A stretch of DNA of 64,000 nucleotides from Rhizoclosmatium globosum (taxonomy: Eukaryota; Chytridiomycota; Chytridiomycetes; Chytridiales; Chytriomycetaceae), in the NCBI GenBank assembly GCA_002104985.1, contig MCGO01000120.1:1-64000 (forward strand). Direction: 5' to 3'. Below the pieces are notes generated by a model that did not search any database, had not been told where the DNA came from, and worked only from the letters and a program-made list of their open reading frames with translations. Positions 1 through 10,964 of the stretch are shown here, piece by piece (the first letter of the stretch is position 1; each line of letters opens with the position of its first letter). The position numbers and the translations under genes are program-made.

Positions 1-958
1 CTCAACACACCTCGTAATAGGCCCCACGGAATCCTGTGACCCCGAGATGGGAATCACTCCACTCCTCGACGTCAATCCAACAGTCGGTTTCAGCCCAAAA
101 ACACTCATCAAACACGACGGACTCACAATCGATCCATCCGTCTCAGTTCCAAGCGTGGCTGTCGCGAAATTCGCAGTTGCACAAACAGCAGATCCAGATG
201 ACGACCCTGAAGTAGTTCCACCAAACGGATTCTTTGTTTGACCACCGCGACCAGACCATCCATCTGGCATAACGCCGCCGGCACACCAGTTTGCCCATTC
301 AGTCATATTCGCTTTTTTGTTGTTTCATAGCGTCAGTCGCGCATATTGACAATAATCAAAAATAACATCCACCTTTCCCAAGAATAACCGCCCCAGCCTC
401 ACGCAACCGAGAAACAACTCCAGCATCCCGCGGGACGATACTTCCATCGAGTAACCAGCTCCCAGCCGTTGTCTGCATTTTATCCTTTGTCGCCATGTTA
501 TCCTGAAACAGAGAGTCTCAACTTCTGATTTTGAATTCGAAGTCGCAAACCTTCAACATGACCGGAATCCCATGCAACATTGGAACATCCCGTCCATACT
601 TTTCTCGATAGGTGGGTCTCTCTGCATCAGCAGCCACAGCCAGGGCTTCAGCGTCCGGGTTGGTCTCAATTACGGCGTGTAAGGCTGATCCTTCCAGATT
701 GTGCGCCTTGATACGGGCAAGCTACGTCAGAGATTAGATTGAATGCTTCCAACAATAACCAAAAGACTCAACATAGAACTGCACAAGCTCGAGACTTGTC
801 ACTTGTTCATTATCCAAAGCAGATCGGAGTTGAGCGACTGTTGCTTCGAGGATTTGGAATGGAGGCGATGGCATTTGGATTCGTGAGAGTGATTTCGTAA
901 ATTGGGGTGTGGTGACTTGCTCCGCTTTTGAAGGATGATGTTGATGGATCGGAATCAT
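1..958 (-). CDS. Amidase signature family hydrolase, 5' part (gene runs off the left edge)
   Basis: The spliced product is an amidase-signature (AS) enzyme, a serine hydrolase that cleaves amide bonds with a Ser-cisSer-Lys triad. Likely exons on the minus strand are 958-773, 721-551, 502-373 and 311-1, with normal GT...AG introns. Joined, they give the N-terminal helix ending FYLARI, the family lysine context MLKDNMATKD, then TTAGS, the GSSSGSA nucleophile loop and GTETDGSIVSP. The catalytic Lys (in MLKDN) and both catalytic serines are therefore visible. The C-terminal part lies outside the window. The first ATG (958) is chosen; an internal Met before PSPPF is an alternative start. No signal peptide is obvious, so a cytosolic enzyme is likely. 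The substrate cannot be told from the sequence. Confidence 0.85.
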
Positions 959-1136
959 GTGACCACCCGAATATTATTCCCGAGTTAATAAATCCAATGA
1001 TGTTAAAAAAGAGGTGTATGTTTCATATCAGACAACATCATCAATATGACGGGGGTAAAAACAAAAAGTAAAATAAACGACAAGTTAAAAAACAATCAGC
1101 AGCGCCAGACCCAATACACACTCAAATCCCCTTCCT

Positions 1137-2235
<1,099 letters not shown>

Positions 2236-2530
2236 GTGAAATTGACACGTTCTATTCCACCAATCACATCCATTTCCCCTTCATACTTTCTTGCGCGATT
2301 GGACTCTGGCTATTTTTAATCATTTTAAATCAGTGCCAAGCATTGAATTTATCGAAGATATCTATCGATCATAGTTGCATCTACCATCATTTGACGGCAT
2401 CAAACAGTGCCCATCTTTTACACTACAGGAAATTGATATTCCATCGTGAAACTTAACTTGACCAGATGTAAATCCGTGACAACAAGGAAACAATCACATT
2501 GAACAAAAAACCATCTGAATCAACCCACCT
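2236..2530. promoter_or_regulatory. Shared intergenic region of divergent SURF4 paralogues
   Basis: These 295 bp separate the start codons of two head-to-head SURF4/Erv29 genes, so both promoters must lie here or overlap the 5' ends. The stretch is AT-rich. I see no coding potential and recognise no specific element. Confidence 0.5.
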
Positions 2531-3511
2531 ATGTCCCTAACTCCTCTCCAACACATTGAACGCGTAATCGACTCAGCGTCAACAACAATCAAACCACATA
2601 TGCCACTAATAGCACGATTCTTAATCATCGCAACATTCTACGAAGACTCACTCCGTCTATGGACACAATGGGACGACCAAAGCAAGTTCCTAAAAGGATA
2701 CAGAGGTACTACCATACATCTCTCCTCCTCGATTCTAACAACCTTTCAAAACCAATCACACAGGCTTCTCCTCAACAACCGCCGACCTATTCCTGGCCCT
2801 CAACATCCTAACAATGACAACATCATCAACCCTCCTCCTCCTCAAAAAACACACAGCCTCCGCCTCAATTACCTTAATCTCCGTGATATTCGCACAATCA
2901 CTTGCATACGGAATCCTTTTCGACGTGTCTTTTATTTTCCGTATGCTTTCCGTTTGTGGGGGACTCACGCTTTTACTTGCTGAGAAGGCGCTGAGTGAGA
3001 GTAAAGAGTGGCGGAATGTTCAGTTTGGGTCGATGGGCAAGACTGGGTATCGTATTTGAATATTGTTAGTTTAAATTCGTGCGTTTAAATCTATACACCA
3101 GTCAAGCAACGTACTTCCAACTCTCCGGTCGTGTTCTGTTCCTCTTCTTATTTCTCAGTTTCTTATTCGGTGGTGACGGAGCATTAACTCCCCTCCGCAT
3201 TCTCGTAGTCTTATCTTGTTTCATCGCGTGCACAGCGGTTGCTCTTGGATTTCAATCGCGATGGAGCACAACTGCACTTACGGGTGTCGTTATTCTCGCA
3301 AATGTCGTACTTAATGGATGGTGGTGGCTTCCAAAGTAAGACTCTTTCTCAAAAAAGCTTTGTTAAATGATGAATTATCAGGGACCATCCAAGAAGAGAC
3401 CTGGAGCGATACGATTTCTTTCAAAACCTTTCTATTATCGGCGGTTTACTCCTATTGAATCACGTTGGACCAGGATCCCTCAGTGTCGATGAAAGTAAAA
3501 AGAACATGTAG
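2531..3511 (+). CDS. SURF4/Erv29-family ER cargo receptor, copy 2
   Basis: Paralogue of the neighbouring minus-strand gene and same family: an ER-Golgi cycling cargo receptor with several membrane helices. Exons: 2531-2705, 2764-3046, 3102-3335 and 3382-3511. Intron phases and positions differ slightly from copy 1, but the same blocks are present: [57 protein letters not shown], then [16 protein letters not shown] and [10 protein letters not shown]. The C-terminus is KKNM, again a KKXX-type retrieval signal. The two proteins have diverged widely in the loops, so the duplication is not recent. Head-to-head placement suggests co-regulation, which is inference only. Confidence 0.88.
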
Positions 3512-3611
3512 TTTCAAAGATCGTCCAAAAAAAACACCTCAATGATTAAAACGCTGCAGAGATATGTACTTCAATTAAGCTTCTCCATTTTTTCTTTCTC
3601 GCGCATTGTCA

Positions 3612-3935
3612 TTTCATATTCATAGTGATAATAGTTACTTAAAATTCAACTTGAAAATAAACCCGTTTCATATTCATAATGATAATAGTTACATTCAAAA
3701 TTCAACTTGGAAATAAACCCGCTGCTTAAAACCCATATTCCTTCTCTATCCCTCCCCTCTTCCTAGTACACCATCACCACCCACAATAGCTCCAACAAAC
3801 TCATTAATGTATCATCCTCGCCATCCGCATCCGCATCCCTTTCCTCAAAGACATGCTAAAGATCTCCAGGAAAAACTCCGATTTCCCCCGGCTGCGTAGC
3901 TGCATGTGTGCATTTTATAGTCGGGTCGTGCTCAT
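3612..3935 (-). pseudogene. Truncated duplicate of the 3' end of the SH3-tail gene at 14323-16908
   Basis: This stretch matches the 3' flank and terminal coding part of the gene at 14.3-16.9 kb, in the same minus orientation. Shared blocks include the downstream 'ttcaacttggaaataaacccgctgc' element, the 'cccacaatagc...ccaacaaactc' stretch, the 'ccatccgcatc' and 'cctcaaagacatgc' runs, and 'gtgtgcattttatagt'. The coding part is internally deleted and frameshifted, so it makes nothing. A local tandem duplication of about 54 bp (3612-3665 and 3666-3721) has been added. It is a small segmental-duplication relic that now sits on the other side of the retrotransposon from its parent. Confidence 0.75.
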
Positions 3936-4316
3936 ACAGTATTTATCAGTGACAGCAATGTAACAATGAGGCCCAATGACTGGCAGCAGATCATAGTAAG
4001 TTTTAGCGGTGCCAGTCTTGTTGAACCATCCAACTACGTGAACTCCTAAACAGCCAGTATAACCACATCAACGGCGATAAATTAGTCTATTATGCTCATA
4101 ATCTACTTCCAACCAAGGTTGCGAAAAAGAACACATTCCATCTTGGGAATATTTGATTTATCAATAAAACCAAAACGAAAAGAATTTTGTTACTGTGTTG
4201 CCACCAAATTGAATCAACAAAAACGTAGAACATTGATTTTGAGTTTATGAAGACAGAGAATTAATAGAAAGTAAAACATTATTTGAATTTAAAAATAAGA
4301 AAAGAAAAAGATACGA
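3936..4316. other. Intergenic, no gene seen
   Basis: About 380 bp of AT-rich sequence without a supported reading frame. From about 4180 rightward it is similar to 28318 onward, which is the edge of a segmental duplication that includes the following gene. Confidence 0.4.
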
Positions 4317-5452
4317 TTAGTAGAAAACTTGATCGCCTTTAACTCCAGGTGGAACAACGACAGCCATGGCCCATCCTACAAAGATTGATGTCAATAGGCT
4401 GATTTGATCAGTCATCTTTACAAACCTGCTGTCGGATGATTCTCCCAATACGTGTCAAGAACTGCAGAAAGCATTGTTATCAAATGTTCCTTCACTTGCT
4501 CTCGATTACATCCGGCTTCCATGGGTTTCAAAACTCGCGACATGGTTCCCTAGAAAAAATAAATTCAATGCTCATTATACTCAGAAGAGCTTGACAAACA
4601 TGATCGGGACAATGTCCGCAAAGATAAATAATGGTGGTAGATGCTTTCACATCCGATTCAAGGCACAAAGTGGGGTTCAACCAGTTCCCAAACAACGGAA
4701 GTAAGCTAATTTGTGCTGCACTCAAAGATCGAATAGCAGCGGGCTTCGTCATAATCTTGTCCGTAATCTTATGTGGAGTTTCAGGTGACCTAAGAATGGG
4801 ATCCACGACCATCAACGCCTCCTCAGGAGCAACTGGCAGTTTCTTGCAGATTTCATCAATATCGTGGATTGTGATGAAATGCTCGAAGAGCTGGATTCGT
4901 CTCTGCTCTTCACCCGTTTCATCGTTCTTAAAGGGCCGTCCAATTGTCATGACATGAACTGTTGTCTTTCCTGTGTCAGTTTCAGCGAGGTTGAGCTTTC
5001 TTTGCGGAATTGGAGAAACATCAAAGCCACTATCCCATGGTCCAGGACCTTCATTTCCCGCAGCTATTAATACAGCATGTCAGAGAAGATTTTTCGGAGT
5101 ATATATAACGCTTATAATGTTACGGATACTCACGTGCAATTTTAATAATCTTATCGTACGTGACAAGCTTCTTAAACACCTCCTTCATAGTTACGGTAGT
5201 CCCTTTCACATCTGTTGGAGAAGTAATATGGGAAGAAGTGGACGTGCGGGATGAAGTCTTGGAATCGCGAGTCTTGTTTGGTTCGACGAGAGTTTGGTTT
5301 CCGCGTGTCGCAGAACTTGCTCTAGCTTTAGATCCATCCAAAGACGTAGTTTCTCCTGTTTCTCCAGTTGGAGAAGCTTTTTCACTTGAAACGGTTTGAG
5401 AGTCATTGCCAACCTTCTTTTGGAAAAGGGATCCTAGCTTAAATCCTTTCAT
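4317..5452 (-). CDS. CGHC-family protein, the only copy with an intact frame (copy A)
   Basis: I do not recognise this family. Exons 5452-5134, 5063-4600, 4549-4426 and 4375-4317 join to an uninterrupted 321-aa protein. The first 90 residues are Ser/Thr-rich and probably disordered (starts MKGFKLGSLF). Then come a conserved helix EVFKKLVTYDKIIKIA, the block VHVMTIGRP, a charged stretch ending RRIQLFEH, the hydrophobic ISLLPLFGNWLNP, the short motif YLCGHCP, and a C-terminal segment with VLKPME and AVVVPPGVKGD. CxxC with a nearby His could bind metal, but too few ligands are seen to say so. No signal peptide or membrane segment is present. Five relatives in the window (5.6, 28.4, 29.8, 33.4 and 39.7 kb) are all broken, so this is the best reference for the family. 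Confidence 0.72.
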
Positions 5453-5639
5453 TAAAGCGTTTGATTTGTGGATGTGTTGGAGCTTTCCTAAGTTGATATA
5501 GTTGGACAATACCAAACAGTGCGACTCTTATAACCAACCGCAATTCTTGATCACCAATTAATTTGTAATTTCAACCAATTAATTTGCAATTCAACTCAAT
5601 GGAGATCCATACTTCAGCAATTCCCAAAATCAATCACCA

Positions 5640-5815
5640 ATAGAACATCTGTTCCCTTTTAATTCCTGGTGAAGCGACAACGCTCATACTCCATCCCGTT
5701 ATTTCATGAGTCTAATACGTGTCTAACACGCTTGTAGTCAAGCATTCTCCGTACAATAACCACACAAATATACAGTTGTAGTAGATCCGCAGTTGGCTTC
5801 AAATCCGATATCGAC
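5640..5815 (-). pseudogene. CGHC-family remnant with internal deletion (copy B)
   Basis: The segment carries the family's C-terminal exon (the plus-strand run near 5640 mirrors 29782 onward) fused directly to the YLCGYCTEN exon. The intervening sequence, present at 29905-30018 in copy D, is deleted. The deletion joins 'tgtagtcaag' to 'cattctccgtac' at about 5740. Similarity fades at about 5815, and the retrotransposon LTR begins at 5960. It pairs with copy A just as copy D pairs with copy C, showing that a two-gene unit was duplicated. Confidence 0.65.
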
Positions 5816-5959
5816 TTGAAAGTAAAATTCAGTCATGGGACGTTGGCACGCTTCAAGGAAGAGACCCAGAATGTGAAAAATGAATGGCGCAAAGGGTCGA
5901 CTCACAACCCATCTTGGGAGGTTGGATGGGGAAGTGGTGGACTCACGGCTTGCTTTGTC

Positions 5960-6665
5960 TGTGACCGGGATACCGGCTCGGCCGTCGCCAAGCACGTCAG
6001 GTTGTCCATGTCCGACGTAACGGTACCTAGCACGTAGTCAATAGTATCTCACTCATACATAAAAAAGGAAAACATCACCTTATCACCGATCCCCTCATCT
6101 CGGATGCGCCAGTGGAAGTCCCCTCCTTCCCACAGTCCGTCCAGTAGGTCCAAGCCCACATTACAGCGAATCCCTGTCGCAAGCCGTCCTGTTCGCATCC
6201 GCAGTCGATCACTGTCCTCGGTCCACATCCACCGAACCCGTCCAGTGATCCCCGGTTGATCGTTGATCAGTCCCCTATTCCCGTAGCGCGGGTCTGGGTA
6301 GGTGGGAAACCATCCAGCTTTGAAACCCGTACTAACCCTCCTGTCCTTACATGCCTGCAGTCATGGTGCCTCCCTTCCATCCCTTACAGGAGGTCAACCC
6401 GACACTCAGGCTAGACACTACGCTCGAAAGGGGGAGAAACGTACCTAGGCCACCTCGCTCAAGTATGTCGGGTGGCGTCCCGTCCTGTTCCAGACGCCCT
6501 CCACCAACGAAGCCCGTTCGCACGCTGCTTTGTTCACAAGGTAGTTTCTATTTTTACATTTTCCCCTTCCGGTGCTTTCCCACACAGCCACCGGATAATA
6601 AACAAATAAATAAAGAAAGAATAAAAGAGAAGTCCGCAACCCTCCCTCCGTCAGATCCCCTGACA
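5960..6665 (-). repeat. 3' LTR of the chromovirus
   Basis: 706-bp direct repeat identical by eye to 13350-14055. In element orientation it begins TGTCAGGGG and ends GGTCACA, the canonical TG...CA ends. A plus-strand open frame inside it (from 6351) is repeated in the other LTR and is not considered a gene. Confidence 0.95.
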
Positions 6666-6956
6666 GTGGGCCCTTTTCCAAAAAACCCCTAGGTACTCCG
6701 TTACCTAGAGTCTGAAACAAGGAAAGGCTACCGACATGTCCAAACGAAACTAAAAACCAACACAACCAACTCCACCACTCATCCAGCTGCTGAAGAAATG
6801 AAAGGGCTGTTCTCAACTCGCTCCAGGGCGCGAGCCATGAGAACACCTTTCTTGCCATAATTGTATGAGTAGGCGCGTTCGTCCTAGTAGTGCCCTGGTC
6901 ACCGGTGGATCCAAAGATCTTGTATTTAATTACCTAAAAGTGGTGTTAGGAAGGGG
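6666..6956 (-). other. Element 3' untranslated region with polypurine tract
   Basis: Between the stop of the integrase frame and the 3' LTR. Directly before the LTR, in element orientation, the sequence is purine-rich (GGAAAAGGG followed by CCCAC), a plausible polypurine tract for plus-strand priming. Confidence 0.55.
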
Positions 6957-9900
6957 CTACTTGCGGGTAGCCTCATCCTCTTTTTGATTCCTCTTAAGTA
7001 ATCTTAAAGCTCTTTGTTCAACGGCGTCGGTAACTACAGGTGGTTGGATAATCTTTTCTACCGGTTTGGCTTTTGTCTTTCTTTTCTGCTGTTGGACTTC
7101 AGTTGGAGTCGTGTCAATCTCAAGTGGTATTGCTAAGTCACCACTAACTTTCTCAGACATTCGCTCTTTCATCTTTTTGTATTCATTCCATAAAGGCCTA
7201 TACTTTCTTTTATTCTGTTCCCAGAAGTCACTTATAACTTCCGAGGGCATATCCTCTTCTCGTTGCCAATGGCGTTCCTTTCGTCCCCACATCTCCCAAC
7301 TGGTGAGATACTCAAAGGAGGTTGGATTGACAGTCTTTTTAACATCTAAGATTTTATCAATAATTAATTTTGGGTTATCGATGTCTTCTTGACTAAAAGT
7401 AGGGTCAATCTTTGCAAGTAGCCAAGGGCTTGCGCCGGATGCATATTGTTGTTTGTGGGTAGGTCTTCTTGTTAGCTTCTCATCGTCTAACCATTTCTTG
7501 TACTCAGTCTCAAAGTCATCACCTGCTAATTTCATGGCATCCTCTGCACTGTCAACAGGTACTCGCGCTGTGAATGGTCTGAGTCGACTAGCATGCACTG
7601 TTCTAACAACAATTTGGTTACCAGGGAATCGTTCAACGACTCTATATTTTGTTTGAGCGTCTCCTTCCGCTCGGTCAACAATTCTAACAGGTCCAACCCA
7701 TCGTGGAATAAACTTCTTTCCAACTTTAAGGCGTTGCGCTTCAGCAGTAAGGGGAACCGCCAACCAGGCGCGCTCTCCTACTCTAAATTCATGAGAAGGG
7801 TCAACATTACTATTTGTTTGGGTTGCATACTTTTCTTGTTCTTTATTAACATTATCTATAATGACAGATCTAGAAGCTTGTAGGCCTCTTACTAATCTCT
7901 CAGTAAATGATTTGATGTCTTCTGGTGAGGTTTCGCCAACCACCGCTACATCATCAAAGTCACTGTCCATCTCGTTCACCAAAGTCATGGGAGTTTCATC
8001 ATTTGTGGGTTCAAAGTCATTAATTATAAAAGTTTGGATAGGAGCTTCATCAAATAAGAAGGATTCACCAACTGTAAAGAATTGAGTGGCTCCATCCCAC
8101 AAAGGGACACCTCTCACTACAACAAAGTCTTTAGTAGTTGCATCAACTAAAGGTATGATGTAATCCACATATGTTTTAGTGGTAAAGTTATAGGCGCGGT
8201 ACATACAGCGTAAAATACCTGGTGTTCCCAAGAACAGCTGAGGTTCAGGGTTATCTTCAGGGAGACTATCAGGTAAGTTGTTTCCTATTTGTATTAAGTT
8301 CTTTCGGGAGAAGACATTTATTATTCTTTTTGCAGGTTTGTTCTCAAGTACAGTTCTAACTTTGCCATCCGCTGTTGCCGCTCCAATGCGGAAGTTCCCA
8401 ATTCTTGGGATATCTGTCCCATCTTCTAATTTAAAAGTATATGGAACTGGGTAGTCTGTTCGATAATCTTGTTTTGGGTGTAAGTTGTGAATGAGGACTA
8501 TTGCATCTAAGTTGTATTTTTCAAACAGTTTCCTCAATACGCGTTGTGGGTTATATTCTGTTTCGTATCCATAAAGATGTTTGGATAGTTTACTTTGAAC
8601 AAACTGTCGAAAGGATCGGTAGGACGCGATGGCTATTTTAGGGAGTTTTTCCGGGAATGGTTCTTCAACAGTTTCTTGGGAAGTCATAGTGAGTGTCTGT
8701 GGGGTGGGGTCAAGAGAAGTTGGTTTTTCAGTAAGGTCTGCCTTACAGTCAGGTAGGACTTTTTCAATGTCAATGGGGTTAATTCCCAGAAGTAAGTCAG
8801 AAGGTAATCGTGCGTCAAATCCATGGAACATAAAGAATGGTGTTTCTCCTGTAGTGCCATGGGCATGAGTTCTATACGCAAATAAAACATAAGGGAGTAT
8901 GGTTTCCCAATCATCAAAAGTGTATTTATTAATGTAATGTCTTATTCGTTCTGATAAGTTTTTGATAAGTCGCTCGACCATCCCATTTGCTCTGGGCCAG
9001 TAGGGACTGGTGAACGTCTTATAAAATCCAAATCTCCTGGAGAGTTGCAACATAAGATTGCTGTTGAAGGGTTCTCCACCGTCAGAATGTAAGTAAACAG
9101 GGACGCCGGTATGGCAGAATACTTTCTCCACTAACGCCTCAGCGACTGTTTTGGCTTTAAGGTCCGGTATTGGGATGGCTTCTGCCCATTTAGTGAAAGA
9201 GTCTACAACAACCATGATGTATTTGTTACCTGTTTTCTCATCTGGTTTTGGTGGTTGCATAAAGTCAACAAACACTCTTTCCCAAGGGTGTTTTCCAATT
9301 GGAATTGGAAAGACATATCCAGCTTTTTGCCGGAAATCTTTGGCAGTATTACATTCAGGACAAGATTTTATTTCATTTTCTAAATCGTTCTTTACTGTTG
9401 GCCACCAATAGCGATCAAGGAGGGGTGTATAAACTTTCTCAAACCCATAATGTCCAGCAAACAGGTCTGAGTGGAGGAGATCCAGGATTTCTCGTCGCAT
9501 GTTGTCTGGTACACATAACGTCACGCGCGCTGGTTGCTTTCGAACTTGTTGTTTTGAGGCGTTATGGATTTTGAAAAGGAGTCCATTGCTGTCGACGATG
9601 AGGTCCTTTGACAATGCAATTAGGTTATCTTTTGTTAAAGTTGTTTCACCCTCCTTTGGTTCAGGTACTGTACCATACTGGCGAAATCTTAAAAGTGGGC
9701 CAAAGTGGGTATCGGCGAGTTGAAGTTCGCGGATTTCCTTAACTGTTTTACCTGAATTCGGTAATGTTATGTTAAGATTTGTTTCAAAGTTATCAATGTT
9801 TACATCTGAACAGAAGGTATAGTATTGAGGATTCTCTTTATTTGTCCATGATGTTCTGTCAATCAAAATCGATTTATCATTTCCGTGGAAAGTTGTGTGT

Positions 9901-10964
9901 AACTGCAGGGCGACGTGGTCGCTTTCCCATTTTCTTGAGTCGATCCTCACGTCGAAGTGTTTCTTATCAATCCTATTGTCTATAAGTATGTGGTCAACTC
10001 TCCAAAAAGGGTATACTTTATTATCATATGCTTTTAAAAGCCAAGTAGAGCCATGAGGTTCTGGGTGTTTTACTCGAAAGCCGTCGTGGAAGTGTTCAGT
10101 CATTGATTTGAACCAAATTTGTTCTTCGGCGCTGATAGTCGAACCGAAACAATCCACCAAGTTTTCTTTGACGGCAAACGGCATCACATCTTTCTCCGAA
10201 TCTGGGGCAATGTTTAAGTCGCCCATAAGCAGAACAAAGTGTTTCTTACGTAGGTGTAGGCAGTGTCGTTTTAATTTTTCAAGGAAGTTTATTTTAAATA
10301 GATGTCTTTTCTCATCTCTATTCCCACTTGGTGCGTAACAATTGACAATAGCAAAGTCGCCGAGTGTAATGGTAAGGATACGACCCTCCGGGTCAGCCTC
10401 GTCCATCGCACCATACGAGTGAATCTCGCCTTTCAAGTCCTTTCTCCATAGAGTGGCTACTCCGTAATGTCCCGAAAGGTTGTCGCTTATAGCGCAACTC
10501 CAATTTGGAAGGGTTTGCATTTGTGAGAGGAGTTTTGTGGACTTGCGTCCCAGTCGCGTCTCTTGAAAACATATGACACTTCCTCCTAACATGTCTAAGT
10601 ATTGTTCCATAATTGTAGCCTCGGTCTGTTCTTCATTTATTTCGGTATTACTCTTCTTCCAAGCGGTGTATGAATTACTAAAACCATTTAGATTCTGAGA
10701 CGTGAAGTTCAGACTTGGGCATCGCGTTCCTTCGAGTGGTTCGCGGTTTTTTTTTATAGGCCTCAAGAGATGGGATTTTTTTATTGACAGCGCGTAGCTG
10801 GTCGTTCTTCTTTTGTAGTTTCTTCCATATACCTCGCATCGTATCACCAAGTGAGGTAAATTTGTCGATTGTTTGGTTTGCAAGTTTAATAAAAGCAGTT
10901 TTATTGTTTTGAGATAAAGCTTGAACCAATGTTGTTGGTTCTGTCTGAGTACCAACGTTCTCAA
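6957..10964 (-). CDS. Retrotransposon pol part 2: AP-endonuclease-like EEP domain, integrase, chromodomain
   Basis: 1335-codon frame of a Ty3/gypsy element. Residues about 88-358 form an exonuclease-III/APE-type EEP domain with every catalytic signature: N92, E135 (CFQET), Y210, D249/N251 (GDLN), D324 (WRVDHIL) and S348-D349-H350. Next is an H2C2 zinc finger (H498, H505, C535, C538), then the integrase core with D567, D628 and E664, an exact D,D35E spacing. About 340 residues of unassigned sequence follow (roughly 745-1085), then a GPY/F-like module (PRWVGPVRIVDR, about 1087-1098) and a chromodomain (about 1198-1250, YLTSWEMWG...HWQRE). The frame is +1 relative to the upstream RT frame and overlaps its 3' end by 287 nt. 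An EEP domain here is not part of the standard gypsy layout. Confidence 0.9.
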   Translation of the reverse strand: MRTLVLRQNQQHWFKLYLKTIKLLLLNLQTKQSTNLPHLVIRCEVYGRNYKRRTTSYALSIKKSHLLRPIKKNREPLEGTRCPSLNFTSQNLNGFSNSYTAWKKSNTEINEEQTEATIMEQYLDMLGGSVICFQETRLGRKSTKLLSQMQTLPNWSCAISDNLSGHYGVATLWRKDLKGEIHSYGAMDEADPEGRILTITLGDFAIVNCYAPSGNRDEKRHLFKINFLEKLKRHCLHLRKKHFVLLMGDLNIAPDSEKDVMPFAVKENLVDCFGSTISAEEQIWFKSMTEHFHDGFRVKHPEPHGSTWLLKAYDNKVYPFWRVDHILIDNRIDKKHFDVRIDSRKWESDHVALQLHTTFHGNDKSILIDRTSWTNKENPQYYTFCSDVNIDNFETNLNITLPNSGKTVKEIRELQLADTHFGPLLRFRQYGTVPEPKEGETTLTKDNLIALSKDLIVDSNGLLFKIHNASKQQVRKQPARVTLCVPDNMRREILDLLHSDLFAGHYGFEKVYTPLLDRYWWPTVKNDLENEIKSCPECNTAKDFRQKAGYVFPIPIGKHPWERVFVDFMQPPKPDEKTGNKYIMVVVDSFTKWAEAIPIPDLKAKTVAEALVEKVFCHTGVPVYLHSDGGEPFNSNLMLQLSRRFGFYKTFTSPYWPRANGMVERLIKNLSERIRHYINKYTFDDWETILPYVLFAYRTHAHGTTGETPFFMFHGFDARLPSDLLLGINPIDIEKVLPDCKADLTEKPTSLDPTPQTLTMTSQETVEEPFPEKLPKIAIASYRSFRQFVQSKLSKHLYGYETEYNPQRVLRKLFEKYNLDAIVLIHNLHPKQDYRTDYPVPYTFKLEDGTDIPRIGNFRIGAATADGKVRTVLENKPAKRIINVFSRKNLIQIGNNLPDSLPEDNPEPQLFLGTPGILRCMYRAYNFTTKTYVDYIIPLVDATTKDFVVVRGVPLWDGATQFFTVGESFLFDEAPIQTFIINDFEPTNDETPMTLVNEMDSDFDDVAVVGETSPEDIKSFTERLVRGLQASRSVIIDNVNKEQEKYATQTNSNVDPSHEFRVGERAWLAVPLTAEAQRLKVGKKFIPRWVGPVRIVDRAEGDAQTKYRVVERFPGNQIVVRTVHASRLRPFTARVPVDSAEDAMKLAGDDFETEYKKWLDDEKLTRRPTHKQQYASGASPWLLAKIDPTFSQEDIDNPKLIIDKILDVKKTVNPTSFEYLTSWEMWGRKERHWQREEDMPSEVISDFWEQNKRKYRPLWNEYKKMKERMSEKVSGDLAIPLEIDTTPTEVQQQKRKTKAKPVEKIIQPPVVTDAVEQRALRLLKRNQKEDEATRK

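Noticed and set aside
6351..6692. 113-132-codon plus-strand frame inside both LTRs
   Set aside because: Repeated only because the LTR is repeated; antisense to the element, no domain, and the two copies end differently depending on flanking DNA.
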